Below, one piece after another: positions 33,702 through 44,003 of a stretch of 64,000 nucleotides of DNA. Under the pieces are notes generated by a model. It was not told where the DNA came from. It ran no database searches and saw only the letters and a program-made list of their open reading frames with translations. The DNA comes from Nitrospirota bacterium. Lineage in GTDB: Bacteria > Nitrospirota > Thermodesulfovibrionia > Thermodesulfovibrionales > UBA6898. Location: assembly GCA_021825365.1 (NCBI GenBank), contig JAKAHR010000010.1, positions 1 through 64,000 of the forward strand, given 5' to 3'. Each line of letters opens with the position of its first letter. Position 1 is the first letter of the stretch. The translations under genes were made by a program, and so were the position numbers.

Positions 33702-34871
33702 ATGAGGACATTTGAAACGACACATCCCTGGATAACATTTCAGCTTGACCTGAGGCGGACCGATTATAAGCTCTGGCTGGCGATGGGAGAGGCTGAGTCG
33801 AAGTGCGGACATATAGCCGGGGTTCCGCTACAACCCGCCACTGCCGAAAAGCTCCACATGCTATATCTTGCCAAGGGTGTTTGGGCCACCACGGCAATCG
33901 AGGGGAACACCCTCACGGAGGAGGAGATACTTGAGCGCATTGAAGGAAAGCTTGCATTGCCTCCATCCCGGGAATATCTAGGTAAAGAAGTCGATAATAT
34001 AGTAAAAGGCTGTAATGATATTAAGAGGCAACTGCTACAGGGCGGCCCCGCTGACCTGTCTATGGATGAAATCAAGGCTTTAAATAAGCTTGTGCTGGAT
34101 GGGCTTGAGCTTGAAAAGGATGTAGTGCCCGGCGAAATCAGAAGGCATTCCGTAGGGGTGGCTGGCTACAGGGGTGCACCTGCGGAAGATTGCAGTTATC
34201 TTCTTCAGCGCATGTGTGAATGGTTGAATGAAAAGGAATTTAAGTCGCAGGACCATGTAATAGCGTATGGTATCCTCAGGGCAATTGTTGCCCATCTTTA
34301 TATTGCCTGGATACACCCCTTCGGCGACGGCAATGGGAGAACTGCCAGGTTGCTTGAGTTCAAGATACTCCTTGCCTCCGGAGTGCCGACGCCGGCAGCG
34401 CATCTCCTGAGTAATCACTATAATCTTACCAGGACTGAATACTATCGGCAGCTTGATCATGCGAGCAAATCAAAGGGGGACATAATCCCGTTCATACGAT
34501 ATGCGGTTGAGGGGTTTGTGGATGGGCTGCGATCGCAGCTTGCCGTCATCCAACAACAGCAGCTATTAGTTGCATGGAGAGACTATGTCTACGAGCATTT
34601 CCGTGACAAGTCGGGGAAAATAAACGAGCGGCTACGGAAGTTGGTTTTAGACCTTTCGGCGAGCAAGGAGCCCGTGCCGCTCTCAAAGCTTCATGAGATC
34701 AGCCCGCGCGTTGCGGTGTTGTACTCGACCAAGACGCCCAAGACCGTCAGTCGCGATGTCGCCGTCCTCATAGCCGACAACCTTATCAGACGCGAGGGTG
34801 ACGGTTACGTCGCGAATAAGGAAATCGTGTTATCATTCCTTCCAGAACGAAACAAACATGGAAATAGATAA
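33702..34871 (+). CDS. Fic family protein (probable AMP-transferase) with an N-terminal inhibitory motif
   Basis: 389 residues, ATG 33702 after AAGGA. The Fic core is HPFGDGNGRTAR starting at His205, which transfers AMP or a similar group from a nucleotide to target proteins. The inhibitory motif TAIEGN (residues 64-69) lies upstream, placing it in the class with an internal inhibitory helix. A winged-helix-like C-terminus (TPKTVSRDVAVLIADNLI) suggests DNA binding or autoregulation. First gene of the island, followed after three bases by mod. The upstream 120 bases are AT-rich, with TTGACA at 33627. Confidence 0.9.
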   Translation: MRTFETTHPWITFQLDLRRTDYKLWLAMGEAESKCGHIAGVPLQPATAEKLHMLYLAKGVWATTAIEGNTLTEEEILERIEGKLALPPSREYLGKEVDNIVKGCNDIKRQLLQGGPADLSMDEIKALNKLVLDGLELEKDVVPGEIRRHSVGVAGYRGAPAEDCSYLLQRMCEWLNEKEFKSQDHVIAYGILRAIVAHLYIAWIHPFGDGNGRTARLLEFKILLASGVPTPAAHLLSNHYNLTRTEYYRQLDHASKSKGDIIPFIRYAVEGFVDGLRSQLAVIQQQQLLVAWRDYVYEHFRDKSGKINERLRKLVLDLSASKEPVPLSKLHEISPRVAVLYSTKTPKTVSRDVAVLIADNLIRREGDGYVANKEIVLSFLPERNKHGNR

Positions 34872-34874
34872 CCC

Positions 34875-36506
34875 ATGCCAACGCTGAACTGGATAGGAAA
34901 AGAAGCGGTCGTCAAGCACCACAAGGATGTTCCGTATCGGCTGCTTGAGCCGGTGGCGGAGCTATCGTACGGTGCCCCAGACAGCGGCAATCTCATTGTT
35001 CAGGGCGATAACCTCCATGCGCTCAAGGCACTGCTGCCGCGCTATGCCGGGCAGGTGAAGTGCATCTATATTGACCCTCCTTACAATACCGGCAATGAAA
35101 ACTGGGTGTATAACGACAACGTCAACAGCCTGGAGATTCGCAAGTGGCTGGGTCAGGTCGTCGGCAAAGAAGGCGAGACCCTTGATCGCCATGACCGCTG
35201 GCTCTGCATGATGTATCCGAGGCTGGTGTTACTGAAACGCCTTCTCAGTCCAGACGGATCAATTTGGATTTCCATGGATGATTCAGAAATCGCATTGCTC
35301 CGTGGGTTGATGGATGAGATTTTCGGACATAACCGGTTCGTTGCCTGCAATGTCTGGCAGAAACGCTATTCGCGAGAAAATAGGGAAGCAATTGGCGATG
35401 TTCATGAATACTTACTTGTCTATGCCATGGAGCCAGAGCGATTTAAAGAGACAAGAAACCGGGTGCCTCTTACAGAGACACAAGCGAAGATCTATAAGAA
35501 TTTAAACGATGATCCAAAAGGTCGATGGCGCGGCATACCAATGACGGCACAGGGGTGGCGGCCCAATCAGATGTATGAAATCACCACCCCCGCTGGCGTA
35601 GTGCATCGCCCGCCTGAAGGTCGCTGCTGGTCGCTTATCGAACCAGAGTTTCAGAAATTATTGGATGCCGGCCGCATATATTTTGGGAAGGATGGGAAAG
35701 CCCAGCCCAGCATCATTCGTTACCTCGACGAGGTAAGTGGTTTTGTTCCGTGGACTTGGTGGCCACATGAAGAAGTTGGGCACACCGATGAAGCGCGGAA
35801 GGAAATTCAAGGGTTGTTTGATACTCAGACAGCATTTGACACGCCGAAGCCCACGCGTCTTCTGGAGCGGTTACTACAAATCGCAACTAACCCAGGCGAT
35901 CTCATTCTTGACTCGTTCGCAGGCTCGGGAACAACTGGACATGCGGTGTTGAAACTTAATCGCGCTGCGAAGGACCAACAGCCGCGCCGTTTCATTCTCG
36001 TCGAGATGGACCAGAAGATTGCACATGAAGTTACTGCTGAACGCGTGCGACGTGCGGTGGAAGGGTACAAGAGAATCAAAGGCGAGGAAGTCGAAAGTTT
36101 AGGCGGCGGGTTTCAGTTCTGCAAACTCTCTGACGAGCCCTTGTTTACTCCTGAAGGCCAGGTTCGCGCTGATGTTACGTTCGCTCAATTAGCCGAGTTT
36201 GTCTGGTTTATCGAGACGGGAACCGGCTTTACCCCTCACCCAAACCCTCTCCCCCAAGGGGCGAGGGAGAGTTTGTCTCCACTAATCGGTGTTCATGAAG
36301 GACGCGCTGTCTATTTGCTTTATAACGGCATTTTGAAAGACAGGTCGGTAGCCGGCGGCAATGTGCTGACATGGCCGGTTTACGAATCGCTCCCGCGTTT
36401 TGACGGGCCAAAAGTTATTTATGCGGCGGCATGCCGTCTTGGCGCAACCCGGCTGGCGCGTGAAGGCATTACATTCAAGCAGACGCCGTATGCGCTGGAC
36501 ATATAG
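34875..36506 (+). CDS. Type III restriction-modification DNA methyltransferase (Mod)
   Basis: 543 residues. Motif IV DPPYNTG (Asp67) comes before the SAM-binding FAGSGTTGHAV (about 348-358), the order of beta-class adenine-N6 methylases such as Mod. A target-recognition region lies between (about 130-320). Residues around 453-466 (FTPHPNPLPQGARE) are encoded by an interspersed palindromic repeat that has inserted in frame. Three bases separate it from res. It both protects host DNA and forms the restriction complex. Confidence 0.93.
   Translation: MPTLNWIGKEAVVKHHKDVPYRLLEPVAELSYGAPDSGNLIVQGDNLHALKALLPRYAGQVKCIYIDPPYNTGNENWVYNDNVNSLEIRKWLGQVVGKEGETLDRHDRWLCMMYPRLVLLKRLLSPDGSIWISMDDSEIALLRGLMDEIFGHNRFVACNVWQKRYSRENREAIGDVHEYLLVYAMEPERFKETRNRVPLTETQAKIYKNLNDDPKGRWRGIPMTAQGWRPNQMYEITTPAGVVHRPPEGRCWSLIEPEFQKLLDAGRIYFGKDGKAQPSIIRYLDEVSGFVPWTWWPHEEVGHTDEARKEIQGLFDTQTAFDTPKPTRLLERLLQIATNPGDLILDSFAGSGTTGHAVLKLNRAAKDQQPRRFILVEMDQKIAHEVTAERVRRAVEGYKRIKGEEVESLGGGFQFCKLSDEPLFTPEGQVRADVTFAQLAEFVWFIETGTGFTPHPNPLPQGARESLSPLIGVHEGRAVYLLYNGILKDRSVAGGNVLTWPVYESLPRFDGPKVIYAAACRLGATRLAREGITFKQTPYALDI
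36231..36272 (+). repeat. Palindromic interspersed repeat inserted in the mod coding sequence
   Basis: CCCTCACCCAAACCCTC begins the element; CTCTCCC (36247-36253) pairs with GGGAGAG (36265-36271). The translation FTPHPNPLPQGARE is one I recognise as the usual reading of a repeat family scattered through many bacterial genomes. It is foreign to methylase sequence. Confidence 0.65.
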
Positions 36507-36509
36507 ATC

Positions 36510-39188
36510 ATGCTGACCTTTCAGCCCAAGAAATATCAGCAACAGGTTCTAGAAAGCATAGAGACCTATTTCCGGGCATGTCACGAACTGCCGAGCCCGT
36601 CGATTGCTTTCAATGCAGTGACCGAGAAATTATGGGGGCAGGGCCTTACTTATAGATCGCTTGACGGTTTCGAGAAGGACATGCCATATTTCTGTCTGCG
36701 CGTGCCTACTGGCGGCGGAAAGACGTGGCTCGCCGCTAAGAGCGTGGCGCTGATCAATACTCACCTTCTGCGTAACGAGCATAGCGTGATTCTTTGGCTA
36801 ACGCCCTCCAAGCCGATTCGGGAACAGACATTGAAAGCCTTACGCGACCGCAATCATCCATATGCAGCCGCCCTCCGCGACGCAGGCGCGGTTACAGTCC
36901 TTGACCTTGAAGAAGCAAAGAATATCACAAGGGCCACGATTGAGACATCGACAGTTGTTATCGTTGCGACACGTCAGGCATTTCAGGTGGAGAACGAAGA
37001 AAGCCGCAAGGTTTATGAGTCCAGCGGTGCGCTGATGCATCACTTCGACAATCTGTTGCCGATGCAGCGTGACGAATTGCTTCGTGACGGAGAAACTATC
37101 CCGTACTCTCTTGCAAATGTGCTCCGCCTTAGACGTCCATTTGTGATTGTTGACGAGGCGCATAACAGTCGCACTGAGCTTGCCTTTGACACACTGGCCC
37201 GTTTCCGCCCGTCCGGTATCATGGAGCTGACCGCGACGCCTGATACCGAAAAGACCCCCAGCAACGTTCTGCACAGCGTATCTGCAGCTGAGTTAAAGGC
37301 TGAAGAAATGATCAAGCTGCCGATTGTGCTCGAAACAGAGCCAAATTGGCAACAATGTCTGGCCGATGCCATCGCCAGGCGCGACGAACTGCATAAACTG
37401 GCTGATGAAGAACGCCGTCTTGGAACGGCCTACCTGCGGCCGATTGTGTTGATCCAGTCCGAGCCGAGACGGCAGGGTATCCATACGCTTGATTTTGACC
37501 GGGTGAGGCAGGAGCTTATAGATAATCATCGCATTCCGGCAGCGGAGATTATCGTTGCCACAGGCGAAGAGAAGGGGCTCGAAAAGATCGATAAGGACTT
37601 CCGGCGCGGCATAGCCGATGAAGATTGTTCGATAAAATTTGTGATTACCCAAAAGGCCCTGGCTGAGGGGTGGGATTGTCCGTTCGCATACATTTTGGTG
37701 AGCATGGCATCTCTGCATTCAGCTACGGCAGTCGAACAGCTGCTGGGTCGCGTGCTCCGCCAGCCTGAGGCGCGGTGGCGGGCTGCCCATGCGCTTAATC
37801 AATCATACGCCTTTGTCGTATCGAGGAATTTTGCGGAGACGGCGGGGGCATTGCGCGACAGCCTTGTTCAGGGCGCGGGCTTTGAGAAGAAGGAGGTGGC
37901 CGAATTTGTGGCAGCCGCAAAGGCCGAACAGGGGCGTCTGGATCTTGAAGGGCATCCGGGCCGCATGGTGGTTCGGCCGGTTGCAGTCCCGCTTCCTGAA
38001 AGGCCGAATCTCAAGGGCATTGCAAAACATATCCGCGAGAAGGTGTCGTGGGATGAAAAGGAGAGAACGCTTACCATCTCTAAACCTATAACTGTCGATG
38101 AGGCGGCTGAACTTAAGCAGACGGTTGCGACCGAAGAGTCCCGCCGTGCGATTGAAGAGGCGGCTGAGATTAGCCGAACCACGGCAATAGAGTTCTTTCA
38201 GACTCCCGCCGAGATGGGCGAGCGGTTTGTTGTGCCGCAGCTTGTCTTAATGGTGCAGGGAGAACTTGCCCTATTCGATGATCCTGAAATACTCGAATAC
38301 CCATGGGAGCTCTCACTCTATGATGCCCGGCTGACCGATTTTGACTTAACGACCCTGGGCGCGGGGATGAAGGTTGCCGAGGGCGGGGAAATCGATGTGG
38401 ATGAATCATCCGGCAGGGTGGTTCATCGCTTTCTTCCGGATTTACAGCGAGACCTTGGTCTTGCTTATATACCTGAGAACTGGGACAAGGTTCAGCTGGC
38501 CAAGTGGCTCTGCCTCAATCTGCCGGAACAAACGGCTACCCACGAGAGCAAGAGGGCCTTCGTAGCGGGTTGGCTGCAGGACTTTCTTGGCAAACCCGGC
38601 TGCGATCTTGGCCGTGCAAATCTGCAGAAGTTTCTGATCAGGAATCTGATCGCCGGCCGCATTAAAGAGTTGAGAGCGGACGCCATTAGGAAGGCCTACC
38701 AGCAAACACTCTTTGGAGAGGGCCGGGAATCGCGTTTAGCTGTGAATGATACATACACCTTCGAATTTCATCCCCAGGCGTATGCCCCGTCGCGCGATTA
38801 CGACAGGCGGTTCGGCTATTTCGAGTTCCGTAAACACTATTATGGCCGCATGGGCGATTTTGACAGCAAAGAGGAATTCGAATGTGCGGTCGAATTAGAT
38901 AAGCTGGCACAACAGGGCCGCATCAGTTATTGGGTGCGCAATCTGGTGAGAAAAGAAGGTTGCTCGTTCTTCCTGCAAAAAGCAGACGGCCGCTTTTATC
39001 CTGATTTTCTCTGCAGGCTTCCGCACGGTGTGATTCTCGCCGTCGAATATAAGGGGGCCGACCGCTGGGGAGACGCCGAGGATGATCGACTCATCGGCGG
39101 ATTGTGGGAAGAACTGTCGGGCGGACGCTGCCGATTTCTGATGATCAAAGGTAAGAATTGGGACTTACTTAACGAGAAGCTAAAGTAG
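36510..39188 (+). CDS. Type III restriction enzyme helicase-nuclease subunit (Res)
   Basis: 892 residues, ATG 36510, three bases after mod. Superfamily 2 helicase: Walker A VPTGGGKT (65-72), DEAH (215-218), the TATPDTEKTP region, AEGWDCP and the QLLGRVLRQP motif. The C-terminal PD-(D/E)XK nuclease site reads YPDFLCRL, then VEYKG. It translocates along DNA and cuts together with Mod at unmodified sites. The gene appears full length and intact. Confidence 0.93.
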   Translation: MLTFQPKKYQQQVLESIETYFRACHELPSPSIAFNAVTEKLWGQGLTYRSLDGFEKDMPYFCLRVPTGGGKTWLAAKSVALINTHLLRNEHSVILWLTPSKPIREQTLKALRDRNHPYAAALRDAGAVTVLDLEEAKNITRATIETSTVVIVATRQAFQVENEESRKVYESSGALMHHFDNLLPMQRDELLRDGETIPYSLANVLRLRRPFVIVDEAHNSRTELAFDTLARFRPSGIMELTATPDTEKTPSNVLHSVSAAELKAEEMIKLPIVLETEPNWQQCLADAIARRDELHKLADEERRLGTAYLRPIVLIQSEPRRQGIHTLDFDRVRQELIDNHRIPAAEIIVATGEEKGLEKIDKDFRRGIADEDCSIKFVITQKALAEGWDCPFAYILVSMASLHSATAVEQLLGRVLRQPEARWRAAHALNQSYAFVVSRNFAETAGALRDSLVQGAGFEKKEVAEFVAAAKAEQGRLDLEGHPGRMVVRPVAVPLPERPNLKGIAKHIREKVSWDEKERTLTISKPITVDEAAELKQTVATEESRRAIEEAAEISRTTAIEFFQTPAEMGERFVVPQLVLMVQGELALFDDPEILEYPWELSLYDARLTDFDLTTLGAGMKVAEGGEIDVDESSGRVVHRFLPDLQRDLGLAYIPENWDKVQLAKWLCLNLPEQTATHESKRAFVAGWLQDFLGKPGCDLGRANLQKFLIRNLIAGRIKELRADAIRKAYQQTLFGEGRESRLAVNDTYTFEFHPQAYAPSRDYDRRFGYFEFRKHYYGRMGDFDSKEEFECAVELDKLAQQGRISYWVRNLVRKEGCSFFLQKADGRFYPDFLCRLPHGVILAVEYKGADRWGDAEDDRLIGGLWEELSGGRCRFLMIKGKNWDLLNEKLK

Positions 39189-39410
39189 CATCCAAACCCT
39201 TACGAGTAGTTATGCAGAATAGCAATGAAGAATAAAGAGAGACGACCAAAGTCAACCCCCCTTGATCCCCCCTTATCAGGGGGGAAGCAGAAGCTCGACT
39301 CTCTCTCGTCTGAGATGCGATTGAAGGGGCAGGAGGGCGCCTCCCATGACAAGGGGAGGTCGGGAGGGGTTGGCTGTTCAGCGAATATTGCAGGGTTGCC
39401 GGGCAATGAT
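39189..39410 (+). repeat. Gap with composite palindromic repeat
   Basis: Between res and the DUF559 gene. CCCCCCT (39267-39273) pairs with AGGGGGG (39278-39284) in a TTGATCCCCCCTTATCAG context, and a second GC-rich part with inverted character extends to about 39370 (AAGGGGAGGTCGGGAGGGG). The frame is open through it and would give the low-complexity peptide TPLDPPLSGG, so apparent N-terminal extensions of the next gene are probably artefacts. Confidence 0.6.
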
Positions 39411-39794
39411 ATGAAGGTGGCCTTTCTCCCTTATGATAAGAACCTTACTGCGCTATCGCGTAAAAATCGCAAGAATCCCACGAAGGCAGAATGGAAAATG
39501 TGGAATGAAGTTCTCCGGATGCGACAGTTTTCGAACTCTAAGTTTTTGCGGCAGAAGCCCCTTGCTGGCTATATAGTAGATTTCTTCTCCTCTGAGCTCC
39601 GTCTGGTGATTGAAATAGACGGGAGCAGCCACGCTGATGTGATCGAGTACGACGCAGCACGCACTCAAATGCTGAATGCCTTGGGCCTCACGGTTGTTAG
39701 ATATAGCAACGAAGAGGTACTGCAGAATATTGAAGGGGTTGTCGCCGATCTGCTCGATAAGATTACACAAGGTGCGGCACATAATGACCGATAA
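39411..39794 (+). CDS. DUF559 family endonuclease-like protein
   Basis: 127 residues from ATG 39411 (MKVAFLPYDKN). The Vsr-like/DUF559 fold shows KNPTKAEWKMWNEVLR, then SKFLRQKPLAGYIVDFF, and an acidic pair in LVIEIDGSSH. Genes of this family are frequent in mobile and defence regions. No enzymatic function is firmly known. The end overlaps by 11 bases the start of the ligA fragment. Confidence 0.8.
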   Translation: MKVAFLPYDKNLTALSRKNRKNPTKAEWKMWNEVLRMRQFSNSKFLRQKPLAGYIVDFFSSELRLVIEIDGSSHADVIEYDAARTQMLNALGLTVVRYSNEEVLQNIEGVVADLLDKITQGAAHNDR

Positions 39795-39936
39795 GATTTC
39801 ACCGGCCATCAATAAAGAGATGGAGAAGCTCGTACAGGAGCTGAACTATCACAATTACCGGTACTATGTCCTCGACGAGCCGGTCATATCTGCATGCCGG
39901 AAAGACGCGAGCAGGAGAAAATCATTAAGCATTTGA
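39784..39936 (+). pseudogene. Truncated second copy of the ligA 5' end
   Basis: The first 36 codons (39784-39891) match the start of the full ligA at 41600: the first 14 bases and a 67-base block (39817-39883) are identical, and the 19 bases between differ at nine positions. After that the frame runs through unrelated sequence to a stop at 39936. It is clearly a fragment and not a functional ligase. The clustered differences suggest an allele from a related strain rather than a recent tandem copy. Confidence 0.85.
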
Positions 39937-40055
39937 ATAAGCAACTTGAAGCTGTAAGTCAACTGCGAGCAAGCACAATGGCTGGCCTGACAGACATCGA
40001 ATGCCTTCCTGCCCGCCTTCTGGCCCAGGCCTTCGGAGAAATCGGCCATGAGTGA
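39892..40055 (+). pseudogene. 3' remnant of a type I specificity gene (hsdS)
   Basis: In the frame of 39894 the peptide begins MPERREQEKI and ends with SQLRASTMAGLTDIECLP then ARLLAQAFGEI. This is the typical C-terminal coiled-coil end of HsdS subunits, about 53 residues, with no recognition domains. It joins directly to the ligA fragment and overlaps the RhuM-Fic start by eight bases. Confidence 0.7.
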
Positions 40056-41010
40056 ATTAATTATCTACGAAGATGCCGACGGACTTGGCACAGTTCAGGT
40101 CCTGCTGGAGGGTGAGACGGTCTGGCTGACGCAAAAGCAGATGGCAGAGCTTTTTGGCAAGGATGTGAGAACCGTTAATGAACATATTCGCAACATCTTT
40201 AAAGAGTCTGAGCTTGAGGAAAAATCAGTTATCCGGAAATTCCGGATAACTGCAAGTGACGGGAAAACCTACGAATCTTCTCATTATAACCTTGATGTCA
40301 TCATCTCTGTGGGCTACCGCGTAAAGTCGAAGCGCGGCGTCCGTTTTCGCCAATGGGCCACCGGCGTATTGCGGAGGCATATTTTGCAGGGGTACACGCT
40401 CAATCAGTCCCGCCTGGCCGAACTCGGGATCAATGAGGCGCAGCAGGCACTGGAACTGCTCTCCCGCACTCTCCACTCCAATGCCCTGGTGAATGATACC
40501 GGCAAAGAAGTGTTAGACTTGATCGCCGGCTATGCAAAGACATGGCGGCTGCTGCTGCAATACGACGAGCAGACGCTTTCCCTTCCGCCGGGGTGCAAGC
40601 CTGCACAGGGCGTGCTCGCATACGAAAGGGCAAGGCCCGCAATTGAGACGCTTAAGACCGACCTCATCACCCGCGGAGAGGCAACGCCGCTCTTCGGCAG
40701 TGAGAGGGGCGAGGCCATGGACGGCATCCTCGGCAGTATCGAGCAGACGATGTTCGGAGAACCCCTATACAAGAGCAGGGAAGAGAAGGCCGCGCACTTG
40801 CTGTATTTCGTGATCAAGGACCATCCCTTCAGCGACGGGAACAAACGCATCGGGTCGTTTCTGTTTCTGTTGTATATGGAACAGGAGGGCATGACATCGC
40901 AGATGAACGAGACTGCGCTCACGGCGTTGGCCTTGCTGATAGCGGAGAGCGCGCCGGCAAACAAGGACCTGCTCATACGTTTGATAATCAATCTATTGAC
41001 TGCGGAATAG
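40048..41010 (+). CDS. RhuM-Fic protein (virulence RhuM domain fused to Fic/Doc)
   Basis: 320 residues. The N-terminal half is the RhuM domain (TVWLTQKQMAELFGKDVRTV; later GYRVKSKRGVRFRQWA). The C-terminal half is a Fic/Doc domain with HPFSDGNKR from His259. It is complete, although it lies between broken type I restriction genes. Such genes often ride inside hsd operons. A toxin-like or regulatory role is plausible and unproven. Confidence 0.87.
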   Translation: MSELIIYEDADGLGTVQVLLEGETVWLTQKQMAELFGKDVRTVNEHIRNIFKESELEEKSVIRKFRITASDGKTYESSHYNLDVIISVGYRVKSKRGVRFRQWATGVLRRHILQGYTLNQSRLAELGINEAQQALELLSRTLHSNALVNDTGKEVLDLIAGYAKTWRLLLQYDEQTLSLPPGCKPAQGVLAYERARPAIETLKTDLITRGEATPLFGSERGEAMDGILGSIEQTMFGEPLYKSREEKAAHLLYFVIKDHPFSDGNKRIGSFLFLLYMEQEGMTSQMNETALTALALLIAESAPANKDLLIRLIINLLTAE

Positions 41011-41013
41011 GAA

Positions 41014-41552
41014 ATGGCGCAACAAAACAGGAAAACATCAAAAGGGAAAACACCGAAAACCATCGCATCAACGCAGTCGTTGTCGGCCTTTGTGAAGTCC
41101 ATATGTGACATCATGCGCCGATCCAATTGCGCGAGCGCATTGCAGTATGTTCGGAGCTGACCTGGATTCTCTTCCTGCGCATCCTGGACGCACAGGAGAC
41201 GAAGGCCCGTGAGGATATGGCGCCGCATTTGGCTGAAGTCGAAAAGCAAAAGGCCGAGGTCGTCAGCCTTAAAGATAAATTGTCTGCACTTCGAAAATCC
41301 GGCGCAGCCGAGGAGAAGTTGACAGCATGCCGCGAATCAATTGCAGTGGCAGAGAAGGCTGCGCGGGATTCGCAGGCAAAAGCCGATGCCATAGACGCGG
41401 CGGTGTATGATCTCAAGGCCGTAAACCCCCGCGCGAGGGTTGAACGTGATACTCGCACGCCGGACGAGATTATTGAGTCCATCGCTGGTCACGGGCGTAC
41501 AGTTGAGGCGGCCCTTGCACGGCTGCGCAATCTGTTAACCGAGGGGGAATGA
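41014..41552 (+). pseudogene. hsdM remnant: internally deleted and frameshifted type I methyltransferase
   Basis: From ATG 41014 the frame reads an HsdM N-terminus (SLSAFVKSICDIMRRSNCAS) and stops at 41158 because one base is missing in the GTTCGGAG stretch near 41150. The other frame continues with ELTWILFLRILDAQETKARED and then jumps to the HsdM C-terminal part (VEKQKAEVVSLKDKL to DTRTPDEIIESI). The methylase core with its SAM and NPPF motifs, roughly 500 residues, is gone. Not a functional methyltransferase. Confidence 0.8.
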
Positions 41553-41570
41553 TTTGCAGAGCGTGCGGAC

Positions 41571-41576
41571 TATAAT
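41571..41576 (+). promoter_or_regulatory. -10 box TATAAT of ligA
   Basis: Perfect TATAAT 23 bases before the ATG of the complete ligA (41600). No clear -35. This sequence is absent from in front of the truncated ligA copy at 39784. Confidence 0.45.
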
Positions 41577-41596
41577 TCAGTACGACAGAGAAATAG

Positions 41597-43648
<2,052 letters not shown>

Positions 43649-43655
43649 GGGGTGA

Positions 43656-44003
43656 ATGACCATGCATATCGATTCCTACGTATTCGGCAAGATTGTCATT
43701 AATGGAGAGATGTACACCTCTGACGTTATCATCTATAGCGATCATGTTGACTCCCCCTGGTGGCGGAAGGAGGGTCACTACCTGGACAAGGCCGATCTCA
43801 GGGAGATTGTGGAGGCGCACCCTGAAGTGCTCGTGGTGGGGACCGGCAATCTCGGCGTGATGAAGGTGCCGGAAGAGACGGTGCGGTTCCTGTTGTCAAG
43901 GGGCATCGAAGTCCATGTGGAGAAGAGTGCGCAGGCGGCCGAGATATTCAACAGCCTTGCAGGCAAGAGGAATGTCATCGGCGCCTTCCATCTGACGTGC
44001 TGA
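43656..44003 (+). CDS. Mth938-domain protein (DUF498 family)
   Basis: 115-residue single-domain protein: HIDSYVFGKIVINGEMYTSD at the N-terminus, the WWRKEGHYLD stretch and the central VVGTGNLG. The fold is known from structures of homologues (Mth938, NDUFAF3-like), but the bacterial function is not. GGGGGTGA precedes the start, and the stop overlaps the MFS gene by seven bases. Confidence 0.88.
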   Translation: MTMHIDSYVFGKIVINGEMYTSDVIIYSDHVDSPWWRKEGHYLDKADLREIVEAHPEVLVVGTGNLGVMKVPEETVRFLLSRGIEVHVEKSAQAAEIFNSLAGKRNVIGAFHLTC

